NCBI GenBank assembly: GCA_037954235.1
Contig: JBBMOA010000020.1
Span: 13,279,677-13,343,676, forward strand
DNA from: Aulostomus chinensis
Lineage: Eukaryota; Chordata; Actinopteri; Syngnathiformes; Aulostomidae
Direction of reading: 5' to 3'
DNA: 64,000 nt
Shown: piece after piece, positions 24,680-37,078 of the stretch
Position numbering within the stretch: the first letter of the stretch is position 1
Layout of the letters: each line of letters starts with the position of its first letter
Notes under the pieces: model-generated
Told to the model about the DNA's origin: nothing
Seen by the model: the letters and a program-made list of their open reading frames with translations, nothing else
The model's database searches: none
Made by a program: the position numbers and the translations under genes

Positions 24680-27600
24680 CGGCTTGGGGTCTTCTCCGAG
24701 CTTCCTTGATCCAGCGGTGCAGCCATATCACTGTGTCCATCTCTGACACTAATGCTGTCCTAATGAGCCCGCTGATAATGCTGGCTTAACCACAGGGATG
24801 TGCAGAGGGGCAAGGTGTCAGGGGTTAATGGGGAGGAGGGACGAAGATTTGGGGAACATCCATAGATTGAAAGAAAATATAAAAGACCAGGATGAAGCGT
24901 CTGGGCTTGAAAAGGGAAGCCAATGCCGACTTGTCTCAAACCTGCGCTCATCGGACGACTGCGCCGGGTTAAAAAATGGGACTGTATCAAAATCTATTCT
25001 CACTTATTACAGCAGTAAATATTCTCCTCCTTTTTTGTGAAGTTGTCTTCAATACAGTTTAACTATGGTTCCATTTTGGGTAGGATGGACTATGTGTCAC
25101 TACACAGGGACTGGTCGATAGGTATCAAGGTGAACCTGTCCTTCAGAAACGGTCACTTCTTACTCAAAAACAGACAGAAACGGTGAAACTGGAGGCTGAG
25201 AAAACACTCAGCGCATTAACCTCCGATTCCTTTTGTAGTTTTTGGCAACATCAGAATGACATACAACAAGAATCAGAAGAACATTACCCCGGGTGTGTGT
25301 GGGTTCGCATTCAGCAGTGTTTTATTCTATCTAACCCAATTTATCAAATACATTTAGGCTTATTTTTCAATGTCATTTTGAACTGAGAGTCTGAAGAACT
25401 CTCATATTTGAGGTTCTGTAACCACTTTTTTGACTGACCAGGAAGAAACTTAACTATTCTCAATAAAAAAAAAGAAACAATACATTGATATAATTCTACT
25501 AGATAGTATTGACTTATAGTTCAGTGCTGAATTTCACCTTTTGATTCTACTCCAATAATATATCAAATAATTACTGGATGTACTTTGTGATCTAAAGTAA
25601 TAGAAAAGTTAACCATAACTCATTACTTCATTAATTGACGCGCATTTGCCGACAGCGGCGATCCAGTTTGAGTTCATTCATTCCCTCGCATTGAGACCAA
25701 CAGGTTTGCAACGGATAACTGGGATTTCTTAATAAGACTTTGACAAGAAGCCAAAGAAGCTCAAGGTGAACATTTTCATTGTCTGAAAAATATCAATAAG
25801 TGAAGGACAATGTTGAAATTGTACGTATGAATCAAAGTGGAGGAGACACTAGATTTGCGATGAGCCTTGTTGAACAGTAAAGCAGGATTTCTTGCTGTCA
25901 CTGCATAAAAAAAACAAAAAGATTACGTTAGAGGTGGCGTTGCAGAATATACCCATACTGGATACGAGGTGTTACTGATGGCCATTAGAGCTCCTACCTG
26001 GAGTAGCCACTGTATGTGTGCCAGGTGTCATTCAAGCTGTCAGCGGACCAACGAGCAGCTCAGCTTTTCCCATAAAGAACGTAGCCTACTGAATAGTCTC
26101 TGCTTTAACGACTTTCTATTTCACAACCCATCCTTTATTAGTCAGAATTTAATTTTCTTTACTCAACCTGCCTGAATCAAGGATTAACCGCGGGGTCTTG
26201 AGGTTTTATCGTCATAAATTGCCAGACTTACAATCGATGTCATTCGTGATAACTACTTTTATATACTAATCAAACTGAAAATGGAATTATTATAGTATTG
26301 AAGGGTAATTCTTCCATATCTTTTTTGAACTGATTTATTTCTGTCAAGTCTGGATAGTCAGCGAATATATTATTCCATTACTTTTTGCCTTTGGTTCAGT
26401 ACGGAGATATCTTGAGCAGGTAGTGTCAAAGTTTCAATTTTCATTTTGTGACAACAGTCGTAGGTTTGTTGTGACCTTAAACTACATGCAGTCAGTAGAA
26501 CCACACGAAGCAACTCCTCGGACCAAGGTCGCCTACAGAGTGACATGCGATGACATTGTGTAAAGGGCCTTTTTCACCTGTCTATCTTGCCCTCTGTGTG
26601 CCTAAAGCAAACTCATTGCTCCGCCTGGAATCTGCTCTGTCCACACAGCGCCTCTTTAAGAAGGGAGAGGCAAGCGAAGAAAAAAGCCAAGGCTGAAGTA
26701 TTGACTCACCGGCAGGTACCTTATCACGGTGAGAACCTACACACATGATGAATGAGTCTATGGAGCAGCAGATAAGACGGCAGGTAAACGGAAGGGTCAT
26801 GGATACAGAGGGTAGGCTGTCTCCCTATAACTGCAATATATAAGCTGAGCGTACATATCTGCTTTGTGTCACGTTGGTTTAGACGGAGGTCAGATACAAA
26901 AGACTGACAGGGAAGGACGCAGATTGGAAGCTTAAACGGGTTAATCTGCGTTTTAAGGGCCTGTTAACCACATACAAGCTGTCAGAAACACGTCCGGCCA
27001 CTCTATACACCAACATGTGTGTGTGTGTGGAGAAAAGATATATGAACACACAAGCATGCACCGACAGACACACACATTGAGTTCAAGGGGCCATTGAGTA
27101 CAGGGCAGTAGGTGTTAGATTACAGGAGCAGGGCCATCCAAAGCACCGCCTGCTCCTATCTTTATTTAACCGCTGATTAGACAGACTCTTTGAAGGCCCC
27201 TTTAATTGCCGCAGTGATGGAGCTCTTAAAACCGGGAGGCTTTTTTCACCTCTTTTATTGATTTCTCCTCTCATGACACCAATAAAAACGCCCACACTCC
27301 TGCTCAAGCTGCCTTCTGTTTTTCCGTCATTCCCCCTTTTTTCTCGCCTGTCGCTTTCTCCCTCCCTCCCTCTGCCGCTTGTTCGGTCCTTCACTCTAAA
27401 TTTCGAAACTCCTGTTTTTTTTGTTGTTGTTGTTGCATGTTCTCATTCTTGATGTACTGATGGCCAAAAAAAAAACAACAAAACAAAACAGTAAACCCTC
27501 AAGAAAGAAAGAGCTCTTTGTTGTAGTGGCTCGGTTTTGTGCCTATATTTGGATGATTCTGATTGATTTAATTTGTGTCATCAGCACTGAGAAACAGAAA

Positions 27601-28296
27601 GGGGTTTGAGGAAATCGGCTTTGAAAGAAATGAATCTCGCATTTTTATCAGATGCTATAAACTCTGTTAAAAGAGTTGCGTTAACTTTTAAAACCTTTTT
27701 TAACAACATCAGTCTATTACAGTGCTTTACAAGGTAGCTAATACTCATAAAATGAGAAAAAAAACGTATAATTGTTGACAAAAAAAAAACCCACATGAAA
27801 CTGCAGCTGTTTCACGTACTAATTTGATATCATCCAAAAAAACAAATCTAATCACAAAACAAACCACTGTAACTAGCATTTTTATATGTTTGACCGATCG
27901 TTTATTCAACATTTTACAAGATTCCCACCCTACTTCACGCAGCTCAGGTATTCTAATCGAATTTTCTGCAAAATCAGCAGCTCACTTATATAATACACCA
28001 ACCCAGAAAAACAAGACTTACAAAAAAGCTAGCTTTCAATTTCATTCAAATAATGAATCAATTAATGTGTTGACATTAAAAAGATCTGTAATTAACACAT
28101 ACAAGTCTGGTTTACTTCGGCAGATGCTTTTTAAAAACCACCAAAATGACGTTATCGATACCCTGCAACATTAGTGAGACATACACTTCATGTAAGAGTG
28201 ACATTTCTTGTATCAATCCTTCATTCGGTCAGTTTTAAATGGAGAAGAGAACGCAGCGTTTCAAAGTTGCTTTCTACTCTTGATAAAATGTATGAC

Positions 28297-28352
28297 TGTA
28301 AATCGCTTTGGACGAAAGCATCTGCAAAATGATGTAATGTAATGTAATGTAA
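28297..28352 (+). repeat. Retroposon 3' tail with (ATGTA)n end
   Basis: TGTAAATCGCTTTGGACGAA, then AGCATCTGCAAAATG, then three and a half GTAAT units. This matches the widespread teleost tail 'GTCGCTTTGGATAAAAGCGTCTGCTAAATG' that ends in (TGTAA)n. It is a LINE- or SINE-type 3' end and abuts the Tc1 relic on its right. Confidence 0.7.
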
Positions 28353-28353
28353 G

Positions 28354-28790
28354 ATGAAGGCTCCTGGGACTGGAGCCAACATCCCAGGATGTGGCTGCAA
28401 AGGGAAAATTGACCCAATACTTAAGAGAAAGATTGTTCGGATGGCGCAGAAGGATAACTTCAAACCAGATCCGAGCTGACCTTGAAGCTCACGGAGCATG
28501 GTTGCACCATCAGTTGCTTTCTGGCTAAAAAAAAAAAAAAAAAGGCTCCGCTATTGAAGACAGAGTAAGACTCCGTTTCTTAGAGAATAAAACAAAAACA
28601 TCTGCCTGCAGTTGAAAAGCAACAGTCCTTCTTTGGACCGACCAAACAAAATCTTATTTCTTATTTATTTTTTTAATGATTGCACCAGCTCTGAAGAAAA
28701 GAACAGCATCTCTTTTAAGAAACATAGGAGAAGCCTAAGTGGTGTTTTGGGGTTGCTTGGCTGCCTCTGGTACTGGATGCTTTCAATCTA
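28354..28790 (+). pseudogene. Tc1/mariner-like transposase relic A
   Basis: These are conserved Tc1-type transposase blocks in broken frames. First comes KIDPILKRKIVRMAQKDNFK. One frame shift later comes IRADLEAHG, which belongs to the paired-like DNA-binding region. A 16-17 A run and unrecognisable sequence follow. From about 28736 the block VVFWGCLAASGTGCFQ appears, matching the 'VMVWGCxAASGTG' motif upstream of the second catalytic Asp, and it runs into an in-frame stop. At least one frameshift, several stops and missing catalytic segments show it is dead. No terminal inverted repeats were found. The tail at 28297-28352 touches its left edge, which suggests nesting. Confidence 0.75.
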
Positions 28791-29083
28791 TGCTGAGCAT
28801 GATGAAGTAGGAGACTATTAAGACATACAGCTCAGTGTTTGCTATGAAAGGAAGAAGGCACCCGTCCAACCTGAGAGAGTGGAGACCTAATCAGAGGTGG
28901 AGATGGCACGGTTAATGTCTCTAGGCTGGTCTATAAAATGGCCCTCTACTTTTTATCCTCTGTTTGTTTTGATATTCAAAGAATTCTGGCTTCAAAATTA
29001 CTTCTGGCAGTTTCAACACAGTTCAGGAAGCTTTAACTGTTCTGCTTTCTTGGCACTGCCATCTGAAACTGTTATCAGAAGTC

Positions 29084-29200
29084 GTTAGAGCTGCAACCAT
29101 AGGTTGATTAATTAATCAAAAGAAAATTAAGTGCAGCTACTTTTTCTTGACGTGTAACCAATAGTCCAAAAATGCATATTTATAATGACTTTTAAAAGAA
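29084..29200. repeat. 'GAGCTGCAAC...ATTAATTAATC' interspersed repeat fragment
   Basis: TTAGAGCTGCAACCATAGG, then GATTAATTAATC, then AATAGTCCAAAAATGCATAT. Both the start and the 'AGTCCAAAA' part resemble a common teleost element that begins TAGAGCTGCAACGATTAATCG. It is diverged and its boundaries are approximate. Confidence 0.45.
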
Positions 29201-29419
29201 AAAAGGAAAGTAACCTCAAACTTGACTCTTGATGAAACGTACACTTTGCGTTTTCTATCAATAAATAAATCAGGAGCCATCTTATCAACAATAGTAAATT
29301 CCAAATTACTGGCATTGCCGAAGTTGACGGTCGTCGCTTCAACAAGCCACTTTGCAGATGCCACTAATGAAGGGCGGTTTACGGCTGTCTGGACAACACA
29401 GGGCCACAGGACAAGGCCT

Positions 29420-29432
29420 TGACCCTTGACCT
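29420..29432 (-). promoter_or_regulatory. DR1-type nuclear-receptor motif
   Basis: The minus strand reads AGGTCAAGGGTCA. This is motif evidence only. Confidence 0.35.
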
Positions 29433-31254
29433 CACAGCCTACTGATGGTAACCCAGCTGGTCCACTGCCTGGCTGCTAGATCATTTGCCCATGACCTCTG
29501 TCGCAGCTCAACTCCACAGTCACGGTCCTCCCCTTGCGTCCCTCCTCTCATCAAACAACAGTCCACTGGTCCATTGATTACCCAGAAGGGCACTGACACC
29601 ACTTCCAGTAAACGCTTTGTGTTTAATGCTTCATTTACCGAGTGGAAGAATTAGGTTCATGATGCATCAACAGGTCTCTGTTAAGCTTTAGTTCCATCTG
29701 CTGTTGTCTCGTCGTCGGGTGGTCCTCTGGTGGTGCTGAGATAGTGAGCATGTCTGAGGTAGTCGTGGTTCGTTTTTTTTAATCTATGCCCAGATGCTGC
29801 ATTTAAAATCGAGCCGCTTAAAATCAAGCACAATCAACGCATTTGGCAAGCTTGCTCTGACTGATGACCCAACAGCTTCACCGCATGCTGATTTGGTCAG
29901 ATCACACCGGTGCGTGAGAGTCGTAACCTTGGAGGGTTTGTTGCAACGGTTGGTTCTGATCCTATTACAGACTCATTGATCCTTGTCTGGCTCCTGTTCT
30001 GCAGCGTCAGCTCTGGGATTTTATTGATTCCAGGTAAAATCAACAGAAGCTCTGACCAGCCATCATTGACCATCTAGGAGGATGAATACTGGCCTGCTGT
30101 GATGCCGTTGGGCAGAGGAAGACTCAATAGCACACAAAATATTGTTGATATCATTAAGCCACGGCAAGGAATTCCGCAATATTACAGCAGTGACTCCATA
30201 ACTGATGCTGAGACAGATCTGTCTCCAGCAAATGCTCTACACATGTATTGCCTAACACATTTAAGGATGAACGAAACCATCTCAGATCTCATTAAAGAAC
30301 TTCAATATCTGCCACGGAATTTTGTAAATTTCTTCGAGGATCCAACTTAACCTTTCCCAAATATTCCTCGACGTTTAAACTGACAGCGTACTCATTAAAC
30401 CTCACTCTCCGTCTTCTGCTCATTCTCTTCCACACTCAAGGCAGCTGGCGCGACAACTAAGCCTCAGACTGGCACCCTGAGAAAGATTAGTGGCGCGTAA
30501 TTAGGGATTTCAAATCAACTAATTTACAGGGCAATCCCTTGCATCCAGCGCGACCTCTGACCTGACCTAGAAGGGTTCGACATATTCTATTCTTGGATGG
30601 GCAAGGTGCCTAACTGTGGTGGCAAAGCAAGGAAAGAGAGGGGGATGAAGGGCAAATTATAAAACATTTGAGGGCATAACGGGTTTGGAGTAGAAGGTTA
30701 AGGGTCATGGAACAGAAGTAGCTTGATGTAAAGATGTGAGACTGAAGGGGACAGCAATTACCAGAAGTGGGGACAACAATGAGATGGCAGTGAATTCCTA
30801 GAATGTTGAGGTCAGCGTGTTCCCTTTAAACAAGGAAAATCTACCTTCCATTGAATGAGCTGGCAGGGAAGACTCTATATTTACCATTTCCAAATGAATG
30901 TTCCAGCCTTTAGCTAAGATTTTTGGGTTATAGCTAAAAGAATGAGGCGGTAAATTCAAGCGGCTATAAAAAGGTTCCTCTACATGCTGGCTCGGTTGCT
31001 CTTTCGCACTGCGCTGAACTCACTATCACCAGGTTAAGAGCTCAGACACATGGAAAGAGATCAGCCATTGCGCCGTCGATTTACAGTGACCCAGGTTAAG
31101 AGATCTAGTGAGAGACAAGAATAAAAGGAGGAGTGGTAATTATGTAGAGGTGTAGGCAGCCTACTGGGGGGAGGAGGGGAGTTGGTAACTATAGGCTTGG
31201 TTGAGTAATCGTACAACTGACCTGATTTTATAAGGTCTACTAATGATGTTATGC

Positions 31255-31411
31255 CAGCTGACTGATTCAGTCAACAACCCCCCCCCCCACTCACCCATCA
31301 CCTCCCCAACCGCCCATTCTTTCTAACTCCATCAGCTGACTGACGCAATCCCCTCCAGTAAATCAGCTGAGGGTTGCTGCCCCACCACCCCTCTCCAGAC
31401 GCTGACAGCTG
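31255..31411 (+). promoter_or_regulatory. CAGCTG(ACTG) E-box cluster
   Basis: CAGCTG occurs at 31255, 31333, 31364 and 31406. Three of the four extend to CAGCTGACTG. The first copy overlaps TGACTGATTCAGTCA (31259-31273), a perfect palindrome around a central T that contains an AP-1-like TGATTCA. C-rich sequence separates the copies. Confidence 0.4.
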
Positions 31412-33055
31412 ACTGTCTAGCTCCCTCAATCCCCTTCCCAACTGCTCACCTCCAATGAGTCATGCAATTTATTACAGCTAGACACAACAGCTCGTCGCAG
31501 AACAACACAGCATCCAATTACATTTTTTTTCCCCCCTCTCTTTACTGGCAGCAAGGTTTAATGACAACTACTTGGATAAGAACTTGTTTATCCCCGGCTC
31601 AGGCAGGTTCAAATCCAAATGGTCATTTGGCCTGTCACGTCCAACGTGCAATGTGGACATTCTTGCAGTGAAGACAGGATTAGAGAGGTAGAATCTGGGT
31701 TAAAGACACTACCCAGTCCATCTGTTGTTTTGGTTTTTCCCCACCAATGACCACAAGGAACCACACCCACATACCCCCTCCCGCCCCTCAAATCATTATT
31801 CACTAGAATAAACATGCGGTATATAATATATACCACAGGAGATTAAAAAAAGAGGGTCGTGTAATTCTAGGAAATAAAAACAAAGAATGCATTATGTTTA
31901 TAAAATCTTTTAAGAGTTACCTTTATTTTTCTTATTCTTCCTCATAAAAAAGAGGTCCTGGCTAACATTTCTCTCTGTGCCTGCACCCCTTTGACTGTAT
32001 CTGGTCTCTGTGTATCTGGGTCTCTTACAGTTTCCCAGGCTCCTAAAGCTGATAACCCAACTCAGTGGTTTCCACACGGACACCTTCAGCTCAGGGCACA
32101 TGCTCGTACCCACACACTCGCATTCACATGCACGTCACCCACTTCACAAACTGACCTCATACAAACAAAGGCACTGCTTCCGAAAAATAAACAGGGTTCC
32201 CCACCATTAGAACGACAAAGCACCTGAATGCTTTTACGAGAATTCTTTACCACACGGTATTGAAAGCTTCTTCACAGCACGTTTCACAAAAAGCCATGGT
32301 GTTTCTTCCCACTCTACTGTCTTTGTTCTTGTTTGCGTCTCAATGAAATGTGAAATCCGAACATAATTGCTTTTTTTTAATAAATATGGTAACGATAGTA
32401 GTCCGACATTATAAGGAAATGCAGTTTTTAGTCAAATAAGGTCATATTACCCCTCATCCCAGTAATAGTACGGATATCCAAAATGTGAAAAGTTATGTTA
32501 AGATATTTAACCATTACAATAACTGCATAATTTCAACACAATAAGATTAAAAGCTATTTCACATTAACTTTGTTTTTTTCAGGACAGTCTGACTTTTGGA
32601 TATGATCAAACTAAAACTGCAACAGCAAGTGTGAAACCCAACAAAAGGGATTGTCTCGGATCAAACAGTTCATTTGCGGTGTGGAACTTTTTTTTTTTTT
32701 GGGGGGGGGGGATGGTTCAGACTTCAGGACGAATTACAGGAAGTTGAAGGAGGCTAAAGTTACCCATTAAATAACAGAGGAAGAAAAACAACTGGAAGTG
32801 AGGTTAAAATGAGATGCGGTAGAACAGGAGAAGAAATACGGTATTAATAACTGAACCAGTGGGAGACGCAGCCTACATTGGGGACGAAGACAGGACACAA
32901 GGATTCCATGTGAAGTTCTTAGGTGTGCTCGCAAAATTTCAACGAGAAACTACAACTAAGAATCCTTACAATGTAATGAAAATATTAAATTTGGTTCATA
33001 CTTTGGTTCAGGACTGTAAATGTTCTAAGCTAATACTGTAACTTGGTTTAAAGTC

Positions 33056-33455
33056 AAATTTTTATTTCATCAATCCATCCATTTTCTTCCGCTTATCCTG
33101 TTAAGGGTAGCGGGGGGCTGGAGCCTATCCCAGCATCTAAGGGTGAGAGGCGGGGTTCACCCTGGACAGGTCACCAGTCCATCACAGGGCCAACACATAG
33201 AGACAGACAACCATTCACACTCACAGTCACACCTACAGTCAATTTAGAGTATCAATCAGCCTCGTCCCCTCTTGATGTCTTTGGACTGTGGGAGGAAGCT
33301 GGAGAACCAGAGAGAACCCACACAGGAACAGGGAGAACATGGAGACTCCACACAGAAAGATCCTGTGATGGAGCCAGGACTCGAACCCGGAACCTTCTTG
33401 CTGTGAGGCAACAGTGCTGACCACTGCACCACTGTGCCTCCCAAATTTTTATTTC
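33056..33455 (-). mobile_element. tRNA-derived SINE, near complete, with 13-bp target-site duplication
   Basis: The element proper is 33069-33442 (374 bp). It is flanked by perfect copies of AAATTTTTATTTC at 33056-33068 and 33443-33455. On the minus strand it begins GGGAGGCACAGTGGTGCAG. It carries an A-box-like TGGTGCAGTGG at 33431-33421 and a consensus B box, GGTTCGAGTCC, at 33387-33377. The 33-base gap between them is what a tRNA gene would have. The body matches a repeat found throughout teleosts ('GTCTTTGGACTGTGGGAGGA' on the plus strand). The element ends on the left in ...AAAATGGATGGATTGAT, a short GGAT/TGAT tail typical of LINE-mobilised elements. The reading frame that seems to cross it on the minus strand is spurious. 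Confidence 0.85.
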
Positions 33456-33651
33456 TCATGGTTAATATTACAAATATATTAAACCTGCAGTTTACCCTTT
33501 CATTCAACATGATGATGACGATGGTGGTGATGATGATGTCTCAACAATGTTATTTTGGGAAGGAAACGCAGGAAAGGCACCAGTGTGTTAGAAGACTAGG
33601 CGATGTAATGTAAATTGTTCACATCTGTCTGTTGGGAGCATAGAAATGAGT

Positions 33652-33729
33652 TTGTGTGTGTGTGTCATGTGTTCATGCGCGCGTGTGTGTGTGTGTGTGT
33701 TCGTGCCTGTGTGTGCCTGTGTATGTGTG
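33652..33729 (+). repeat. GT-rich compound microsatellite
   Basis: GT runs broken by CATGTGTTCATGCGCGC and TGCC interruptions. Confidence 0.85.
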
Positions 33730-35794
33730 CCAAGTGGCCCTTCAGCAATGTAGCCCTCCCATGTGTTCAGGGACCCAACACAGAGGCAAACTTATACCAC
33801 TAACAAAAAAAAAAAGAAAAAACATTGGGAAGAAAGGATAAATCTAGTTTGAAGAAAGACAAAGGCAACTGGTCGATGGGGCCCAAAGTGTCATCTTGCC
33901 TCCACTTGGGGTGAAAAGAAGGGTTGGTTAAAAAAGAAAAAAGGAAGTGTAGAATTTACCAGAGGAAAGTTCTTTCTTTTCCTGGACAGCTGAGTGTCTT
34001 ATTATGGGATTAGATTTAACCAGTGCCCCCCTCGGAATGTGGAGCAGAGGGCTGGTGGTAATGGGTGGAAGAGTTTTGGGGGATGATGTTTGGTCGGGTG
34101 CTGAGGCATAGGGGTGGGGTGCCATTTGGTGGCGGTGGTAGAACGGGTCAGGGAGGCAGTGTGCGGGAGGGCTTGGCAGCGTGCCCAGGGTGGGGGGAAG
34201 CCACAGCGCTGGGGCCCACGTGGACCCTTGCCAACAGTGCAATTACTCCTCATTCTGAACAGCTGGCACATAATGGACATTCAGACACTTGTACTCCTTC
34301 GATAAGACACGGAGATCCCAGGTCGTCCCCCCCTCGTGTGCCTCAACACAACGTGACAATCGGGGATCACCCCGGCGAAGTGCGGTTCAAGAAGCCATCG
34401 TGCTAGCACCGCTGGTACGCACACACCAGGGTTTTGATGGATGACACTGAACCAGACTAGAGATGTGTTCGGCTACTTGAGAAGTGTAAATCACAAGAAG
34501 GTGCAAACACAATGCAAGCAGAGACACACACTCAGACACACACTCAGACGCATCAAAGTGCAAGGATGGGCCACGTCTGTGTTTGATCCGCAGTAATATG
34601 CTAGCAGGCTGGGACCCGTGAGTCGAGTGTGGGGGAATTCTGTGTTTATAAATTCAGTCTGTTTGAAACTCAGTCCAAGTTTATAATCCACCCACTGTGT
34701 GGTGGCTTTGTGCTTTCCCTCAAAGCGCTCACACAATGTAAACACAGCGTTTAAAAGGGAGATCGTTTTTTTAATCTACAGTCTAAAACAAAGGGAGCAC
34801 AGGAAATGGACTCCGTCTTTAAGGGGGAAACAAACAGACCTCCTGTCAGTCAAGCTCGTATGGCAATGTGATGTCATGGAGGACGAGAAGTGGTACTGAA
34901 GAGTTCGCTGCATGTGCTCGGCCAAGTAGCTGGCAACACGTGGAGAGTGCATGTGGGGTATAATGTACACTACATGCTTTAGCAATATTACTTCCTGTGT
35001 GTGAGTTCCTCTGTTTGACAGGTGGTGGTGATGATGATGATGATTGATGGCTCGTGTGCAGTGACTGAGCGGTGAATCCGCCTGACTCCGGGGTAGCGCG
35101 GCCACCATGACACCAAGAGTCTTTACCACATGCAGAAAGCCTCATCCTCAGTTCCTCCTCCAGAGGATCATGCACAGGACGCGTGCGGACAATCAAAGGG
35201 CTGCGTAGGTTGTGATGCTAACATCAAAACTGTTGCGTGAGCACATGTGTGCACACATATTACTGTATGACTGTGTGGGGTACAAAACAGATGAGAGCCT
35301 TCTGCTGAATATTATAAAATGCAGAGGCCATCTGATAGAGTTTAACCGGTGTGTTCCACTTCACTTAAGCAGCAGCGAATATGGGGATCTCAACACGCTG
35401 CTGCATCAACACCAACTCTAAAAATGTGTTTGTAGTTTATCTATTTGTGGTAACCACTCCATCACTAGTCGAATACATTTTTCACAACTTTTATATTGAA
35501 TGAGAATGCTAGCCAGGGTTTTTTTTTTTGTTAGCAAAGCATTGAGGAGCTCTATGGCAGCACCTTGAGATGAAGGAAAACTCTAAAAAAGCCCATCAAA
35601 GACAGTAAGGAGTAGGAAAGAATCCTTTTTTTGTGCTTCTTCATGAGTTCAAGATCTAAGACTTCTAAATTGGCACCATTTTTTTTCCTTACAAATTCTG
35701 TTCACAACTGTGTTAAAAATCCGTGATGGTGATCATTACACAGGTGTGTCTTGGGTTGGTCACAGTAGAAGTTGTAAAATATGCATTTTTTTTA

Positions 35795-35825
<31 letters not shown>

Positions 35826-36011
35826 GTGTTTTGAGCTCGCAGAGAATTGGCGTGCTAACTGCAGGAGTGTAAAACCAAGTTGTTACCCATCAGTTTAGTG
35901 TTCCTTCTTCGACCGTAAACCGTCTCCAATGTGACTTGCAAGAATTTTGGCAGTACATCCACCTCGCACTCACAGGTGTGACTACACCTGACCAACACTG
36001 CCACATCCAAG
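33730..36011. other. Gene-free stretch, GC-rich patch at 34.0-34.4 kb
   Basis: Positions 34030-34400 are G-rich and support overlapping spurious frames on both strands. No family resemblance and no splice structure were found. Short CAGACA repeats lie near 34520-34555. Confidence 0.45.
35801..35824 (+). repeat. (CA)n microsatellite
   Basis: A pure CA run of 12 units. Confidence 0.94.
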
Positions 36012-36411
36012 CCTGTACCAAGAAGATGGAAGACAGCGTTGATGGTGTCGTTTAGGTGAGCAGTTTGCTGACAAGTGCCAAGTGGGGTTACGATGTGTGC
36101 AATGGGGTTATGGTGGGGTTCCAGTATGGGGAGGCATGAACTTTAAACAATGACGATAGTTGCATTTTTTTGATGGCCATTTAAATCCACAGAGGTCCTA
36201 AAACAAGTTGCCATCACCTCATATTCCATTATTATAATGCACAGAACCCACCCAGCATATTTGGGGTGTTCTAGGTCGTCTTGTTCCAGCTCCTGCTAAC
36301 ATCCTGCAACTTGGCACCACCATCGAAGAGGAGCGGTGGAACATTTCATAGGCCACAATCAACAATCTGATAGACTCTCTGCACAAGGCATGTGGTGCTC
36401 ACACCTGCTGA
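36012..36411 (+). pseudogene. Tc1-like transposase relic B (C-terminal half)
   Basis: Blocks of a Tc1/IS630-type DD34E transposase appear in order. They are LYQEDGRQR*WCRLGEQFAD, then a GGxVxVWGGM-type motif near 36110-36145, then DGHLNPQRS, then HHLIFHYYNAQNP, then HIWGVLGRLVPAPANILQL, then EEERWNIS*ATINNLIDSLH, ending ACGAHTC and a stop. Family members normally have HDNARPH where this has YYNAQNP, so the second catalytic Asp is replaced by Tyr. The segment from there to the 'PIEH' catalytic Glu, about 35 codons, is deleted. There are at least three in-frame stops and several frameshifts. The N-terminal half is not recognisable. It is clearly inactive, and no terminal repeats were seen. Confidence 0.85.
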
Positions 36412-37047
36412 ATCAGCATCCCAACAACTCTACAGTGGAGGTGTTTCCTCGGTGAAGTGCTCATAAACATGGATTTAAACAAATTTGTTAACATTTCTGA
36501 TACTTTCATTCCTTTTTTTGTTTTTTTAATGACACATCCTAAGTCCAAAAATTGACTCAGTTTGCTTGAGTGCAATCGGACCGCTTGGAAGTTGCAGAGT
36601 TGGTGAGGCTCTCATTTGACCAGTTTTCCAGTTGAAGTGATGTCACAACAGGTACATTCCAGCAGCAGTGAAAGGTGATATCCCCTTTTTGAGATGCAGG
36701 CAAAAGAGCAACACGTGTGTGAACCTTTTAATCTCTAAGAGCAAAGCGCTTCTGCTGCTTGTCTATCAATGATGCATTAACATCTGCAACAGCTCATAAA
36801 ATTCCATGAACCAGCAGTTGTTGGGGTGTTAAAATCTTCAGCATTCCTCCGAGCATCATTCCAGTACAGAGCACTGGTGGTGCGGTGCCGAGGGCTGAGT
36901 CTAACATGCGTATCAGCAGGGACCATGCCAAGAACATCAGCTTTCGGCTGACTGTAATATGATTAGAAGCCCACAACATAAGTCACCGCCTGGCTGGGAG
37001 CATAACCATGACTCCAATGCTCATGTTTAGGATTATGCTAATGTCAG

Positions 37048-37049
<2 letters not shown>

Positions 37050-37078
<29 letters not shown>
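37050..37078 (+). repeat. (GT)n microsatellite
   Basis: A pure GT run of about 14 units. Confidence 0.95.

Larger units (their letters stand above)
22576..28296. other. Gene-free stretch
   Basis: Holds the poly(A) run and the octamer/DR1 cluster at 24.47-24.60 kb, a 13-G run at 24089-24101, and otherwise AT-rich unique sequence. A 116-codon frame at 27824-28174 is Asn/Lys/Thr-rich, resembles nothing I know and is probably chance. Confidence 0.5.
29201..33055. other. Gene-free stretch
   Basis: Holds DR1 and E-box motif features. A T-run next to a G-run sits at 32689-32711. No exon or larger repeat recognised. Confidence 0.5.

Noticed and set aside
31608..31618. GGTTCAAATCC, a B-box-like motif
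   Set aside because: The T-stem does not pair beyond two bases and no cloverleaf can be formed.
33256..33510. Minus-strand frame reading VVQWSALLPHSKKVPGSSPG
   Set aside because: This is a translation of the SINE at 33069-33442. Such peptides are known artefacts of this repeat.
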